Assembly: GCF_030272615.1 (NCBI RefSeq)
Contig: NC_081412.1
Coordinates: 138,016,747-138,080,746 of the forward strand
Direction: 5' to 3'
From: Cryptomeria japonica
Lineage: Eukaryota; Streptophyta; Pinopsida; Cupressales; Cupressaceae
DNA length: 64,000 nt
Position numbers and translations under genes: made by a program. Below are positions 59,664-64,000 of this stretch, piece by piece; within the stretch, counting starts at the first letter, position 1; the number at the start of each line of letters is the position of its first letter. The notes beneath the pieces are model-generated. The model ran no database searches, was not told the origin of the DNA, and saw only the letters and a list, made by a program, of their open reading frames with translations.

Positions 59664-60067
59664 TGTTAGAATTCGTGAAATGTGAATCCCACAAGCCTAA
59701 TTATCTTTTGCAATAATACCTGTCACACATAAAGATAAAATTAAACAACAAAGAATAATTGATGACAATTAACAATAATTGAATGTATTGCTTTGAAATT
59801 GCTTATTGCTTATTGCTTAATTACAATGAAGGATGTCATCCTAAAGATAAAAATCCTAAATGGTGGAGTCTACAAGATAGACTGAGAGTTAAAATAGAAT
59901 GCATGAATCAGTCATGTATGCATAAAAAGCATAATAGACTAATTAATGCATGAAACTCTCAAAATTCTAAACATAGTTTGTTTTTCCTACTTTGCATTAT
60001 GCATGGAGATAAATATTAATTAATTATTCATTTTTTTAATTAATTAACTAATTAATAAATTCCAATA
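59664..60067 (-). repeat. 5' LTR of the 2.7-kb element
   Basis: Aligns with 57391-57843. It is shorter at the outer end, with TG changed to TA (plus-strand ccaata). Confidence 0.78.
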
Positions 60068-60492
60068 ATTAATTACTGTTGTCACATAAATCTGTCCACT
60101 TATTTAAATGAATATTTAGTATTTATTTGATTATTTAACCATCAATCAATAATTAATCAAATTAATATTTAATTAATTCATCTTAACCCTCTTCTCCTAT
60201 TAATTAAATAAATTATTCAATTTATTTGATTTAATTCACTTAACCAAATTCAGACCATTAATTAAATAAATAAATCATATTTGTTTAATTACAATCTTCT
60301 CTCACATTTAAATAAATTAATATTTATTTAAATCCCCCAAAATCCCGTCTCTCACATTTAAATAAATTAAAATTTATTTAAATCACCTGTATCCTCCACC
60401 CACTTGTATTTTCTTACAAATGCAAGTTGCACAACTATTTTAAATAAATAAATTATTTATTTAGAATCCTATTTATCTTCACCCACTTGAAA

Positions 60493-60720
60493 CCTTTAAT
60501 GGTTTCCCTTAAAGTCTTCAAACTTAATGGCTTCCTTCTAGAGTCTTGTCAAGCCTTTAATGGTTTCCCTTAAAGTCTTCAAACTTAATGGCTTCCTTCT
60601 AGAGTCTTCTTAAGCCTTTAATGGTTTCCCTTAAAGTCTTCAAACTTAATGGCTTCCTTCTAGAGTCTTCTCAAGCCTTTAATGGTTTCCTTCAAAGTCT
60701 TCAAGCATTTAATGCTTTAT
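60493..60720 (+). repeat. 61-bp tandem repeat in the gypsy LTR
   Basis: Units starting cctttaatggttt begin at 60493, 60554, 60615 and 60676, spaced exactly 61 bases, with few differences. The core matches a single accattaatggtt block in the Tat LTR, so it expanded in this family only. Confidence 0.88.
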
Positions 60721-61470
60721 CTTCCTTTTTCTCATGTAAATAAATTAAGATTTATTTAAATAAAATCCAAAATTCACATTCACATTTAAAATAATTAATA
60801 TTTATTTAAATATCTATCCAAATGGAAATTACACCATTTAATTGAAATAAATGATTTTATTTCAATTGAAAATCCCAAAATTCCTCCCACTTGCATTCTC
60901 CTACAAAATCCACTTGCATGCCTAAATCCCTTCTAGATTCTTCTAATTCCTTCTAATTAGCCTAATCCTATCCTAATCATTGTCACATTCCTAAATAAAA
61001 GGAAGTCACTTCTCAAAAACCTCCAAAGTCTTCAATAACCATTAAAGACTTTATGTCTTCAAATGGTTAACCTCTAAAGTCTTCCAAACCATTAAAGGCT
61101 CTTACATAACCATTTATGGTTAACTCACCTTTACCTTTGGTTAGAGACTTTCCTCTAACTTAACCATCCTTTTGACTCATGGGTCTCTTCAAAACATTTA
61201 TTTATTTGACTAAGGTAACCATTTAACCCTTGCACATTCATTTATCCCTTGGATAAAAGGAATATCCATTAACCTAACCCTAACACAACCCCCTAGGTAA
61301 CCATCATGTCCCCTCAAGCATTCAATGCTCCTTATCTCTCCTCTCAAGCCTCCTCATGGTGACACTTGTCAACATGGGATTGGGTTGAAAGTTTCACATA
61401 GATTGAATATCTTTCAATCCTAACCCTTGTTAAGATTGTTCAATCTTAACCCTTCATTTTCCCATTTCTT

Positions 61471-61480
61471 CTATAAATAG
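61471..61480 (+). promoter_or_regulatory. TATA box of the plus-strand gypsy LTR
   Basis: ctataaatag after a pyrimidine-rich run, at the position equivalent to the TATA box of the Tat LTR. Confidence 0.6.
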
Positions 61481-61895
61481 AACCCTTCTCCTCAAGCAAA
61501 GAAAGGAAGCATTAGAGTATTGTTGTTATACTGGTATTAGCATAGAGATTTTTCATAGCATCACTATCTACACTTGCATAGCATTTGTTTATCATTTTCA
61601 ACCATCTTGAATCTCCATATGGCATCCATGGCTAGTGCTAAAAGCTGAGAGCTACACTCATGTGGAACTTGGAGAGGACAGGAACAAGGGAGGAGCAACT
61701 ATGAGCATCTTGATTAGCATTTGGAGGAGTATAGTTTATCTATTCTATATTTGTATGCTTTCTATTTCATGCTTAATATCTCTCTTGATTTGCCTGTTTA
61801 GGATAATCTTTTGTTACTAACACTGACATTTGTTTCTTGTGCTCTTGTGTGTATTGCCATCAAACAGTTTTTCTAATCATTTTTGCAGAGCATCA

Positions 61896-64000
61896 TTTGG
61901 TGAACCCGAAGTGAATCAAAGAGAAACCATTTTGAAGACTACTAACTTTTGAATGTTTTAATTGACACACAGGTCATGCTCTTGCGCTTTTGTTCTCAAT
62001 TTAGCACCTTCGCAAATTGATACTTTAGCACTATTATCTATACTATTGCTCTTTCATGTCAAATAGTGCTTCTGTTTTCACATAGAGTAGAGCTATAGTA
62101 ACAAAGAGTTGTAAGAAAATTCCTTGTAACTGAAAACCAAAATTTTTAGGCTTGTAGAAGCCCACCAAAACATGCAAATTTTTCTAACTAATTATCTTTT
62201 GTGCAGGTTTTAACTAACCACTACAATAGGATTTTATTTTTAACAATTTTAGCCTAGGAAATAAATTTTTTCATATTGCTAACTTTGTCTTTCAAGTTAG
62301 GATAAAATAAATTCATTTTCCTTTTGGGTTAAAATCAACTACACTTTCATTTGGATTTTTAAAAAGAACCACATATTTCATTTGGAGCTCTAAAAAAGAA
62401 TCATACTTGTTCAAAGTTAAAAAGAATCACAAAAACAAACACACAAAATTATGTTTTTGCAAACTTAGGAACAAATTATTTTGGTGCTTAAATTCAACAA
62501 GGCAAATTTTATTTCTTGCGTCAAACTAAAATTCACAATCAACACTTCATTTTGTGCAAGTTAAAAAGAATCCCCAATTTGTCAAAGTTGTTCTCAAATT
62601 GATTTACTTCAAGCAAAACATGCTCTTAATTTAGTTGACCAAGATTTCCAATTCCTAGATTACAACACATTTTGCCATTGAAGGATAAAAAGAACACCAT
62701 GACTGTTGGAGCAACATCTCCAAATAGTTAGATCACATTGCAAATGATGAGTTAAAAAGAACAAGTATCTTTTGTGTTTGGCACACTTGTGCAAAGTTTG
62801 TTGAGTGGTCCTACTTCTAACACACACTATCCTCTCCCTTGGCTTTTGTGGTTCTAGGTGCAAGAGAAAAGTGTTAGTAATGCTCAAAGTTTATATTTTT
62901 AAGAGAGACCTATCAAAAGACACATCACTCTTGGGAATGACCTTGTGCGGTAAATCGTTCGAGCCGCTATAAAAATCAGGTGAAAGCAAAAACTGTAGCC
63001 TTGGGTATAGTTGTTCCTATAGTGTAACTTGCCGAAAGGACAAATGGACCCCACCACAAGTTACAAGGCTCTTAAGTGAGTCACTACAGAATGAACTTAT
63101 GTCCAAAAACATCAAACATTACTAAACACCTTTATATAGTAGCCCACCCATTCTATTGATTGAGGATATTTGTGATAAATTCAATGCAAGAGCATAGAAG
63201 GTTTTGCTCCCAAGATACTCACCATACATATTTCCTTGAGTAGAAACATAGCTTTTTGAAAGGCTACTTGTAGCCTGATAAAAGTGGTGACTCTCCCATC
63301 ATAGGGATCATCTATTTTTTATGCTTGTGCAAGACTTAATATATCACATCCTTACCCGCCACGATGGGATTCATAAGGTATGTAGTACCAAAGTTGAAGA
63401 AATATTGAGATGTGGGCTGAACTTATCTCAATTGACCATTTGACCTTAGGGATAAAGAGTGTTTGAAGTGTTTTCATTTTGAGTCAAGACCAATGCAAAT
63501 TGAGCTGACTTTAGGCTTTGGAAAACACCTAAAATACATTTGAAGGAAAGGATCATAAAAGTCCAAGGATTGGGTTGATCTAGACCCACACTTATTTGTG
63601 CCTTTTTTAGGCGACATTCTTGTGTTTATGTGCTTGCTTTGTTTTCTTGTCAAAGAAAAATTAAAAAATCAATTCCAAAACAAGTATTCATCCAACACAA
63701 ACATTTTTCAAAAACCAACAAAGGATCAAAATCAAACAGCAAAAGTATCAAACTATATGACCATTCTTCACATCTTGAGAAAGAAGAATCTTCATCAACA
63801 CATCAACTTGAAGAAAAGACCATTGAGCTCAAAGGCTCTTATCAAAAGGAGGAAATTCTTCTATATTAATAGACAAATCTTTGTCTCTAATAGAGCTTTT
63901 CTACGTCACATGCACCTCTATCTTCAAGGGAAATCAAATGAGTTTGATCAAGATTCATTAAACCATCGAGCTTTTATGCAATATCATGCTTTGAGTTATC
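61896..64000 (+). other. Leader and start of a gypsy element, cut by the window end
   Basis: No recognised coding domain. The stretch has A/T-rich leader sequence with repeated 'ttaaaaagaa(t/c)' phrases (62355-62760) and a short frame at 63630-63869 that is Lys/Ser-rich without a domain. By position it should be the leader before gag, which would lie beyond 64000. Confidence 0.4.

Larger units (their letters stand above)
57391..60067 (-). mobile_element. Non-autonomous LTR element (2.7 kb)
   Basis: Two direct repeats (57391-57843 and 59664-60067) bound 1.8 kb without retroelement coding. The primer-binding site is next to the right LTR on the minus strand, and a gggggtgttgg-type purine junction lies at the left LTR, so it runs on the minus strand. 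The right LTR lacks about 25 bases at its outer end and its TG is mutated. I could not find a clean target duplication. A small TRIM is nested inside. Confidence 0.75.
60077..61895 (+). repeat. Gypsy LTR related to the Tat LTR, plus strand
   Basis: Starts TGTTGTCACATAAAT. Its start, the attaaat-type repeats, a block with ttctagattcttctaatt and agcctaa (60930-60970), the tggttaactcacc and ccctaggtaaccat blocks (61125-61310), and the TATA box occur in the same order as in the minus strand of the Tat LTR. The end near 61895 is a guess from a following tggtgaaccc that may be the primer site. No second LTR is in the window. Confidence 0.6.

Overview
This is about 64 kb of plant nuclear DNA made almost entirely of nested and decayed LTR retrotransposons. 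I see no ordinary host gene, tRNA, rRNA or CRISPR array. The very long non-coding retroelements, three layers of nesting, old degraded copies and AT-rich filler suggest a large plant genome, perhaps a gymnosperm. That organism call is inference; nothing in the window proves it.

Layout. (1) 1-2900: the 3' end of a copia-type non-autonomous element and its LTR. (2) 2901-7836: a second internal region with primer-binding site, a coiled-coil plus zinc-knuckle gag-like ORF and a 1,085-codon ORF of unknown function, but no pol. Its 3' LTR (7837-40033) is split by the next insertion. (3) 8183-39589: a minus-strand Ty3/Gypsy element of the Tat type (gag, protease, reverse transcriptase, RNase H, a second RNase H, integrase), flanked by the 5-bp duplication ATAGT. 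It carries an extra plus-strand (antisense) plant-mobile-domain ORF beyond integrase. (4) 12386-25502: a 13.1-kb LARD (two LTRs of about 4.7 kb, non-coding interior) inserted in that antisense ORF, flanked by GAGAT. Without the LARD the Tat element is about 18.3 kb.

(5) 40034-47316: old LTR remnants, a 941-bp solo LTR with TGAAC duplications, and a minus-strand copia pol relic. (6) 47317-54564: a complete but dead Ty1/copia element with GTATA duplications. (7) 54570-57390: unrecognised AT-rich DNA. (8) 57391-60067: a 2.7-kb minus-strand non-autonomous LTR element holding a 345-bp TRIM at 57940-58284. (9) 60077-64000: the LTR and leader of a gypsy element on the plus strand whose LTR resembles that of the Tat element.

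Every coding region is interrupted. Nearly all nonsense codons are those expected from C-to-T or G-to-A change (CAG to TAG, CGA to TGA, CAA to TAA, TGG to TAG), the pattern left by deamination of methylated, silenced transposons. Insertion order can be read directly: the copia-like host element, then the Tat element, then the LARD. Points most worth follow-up are the antisense mobile-domain ORF, whose leader shares a TAGCGCAT-type repeat with the gag leader, the gag-plus-unknown-ORF element, and the LARD with its LTR hairpin array.
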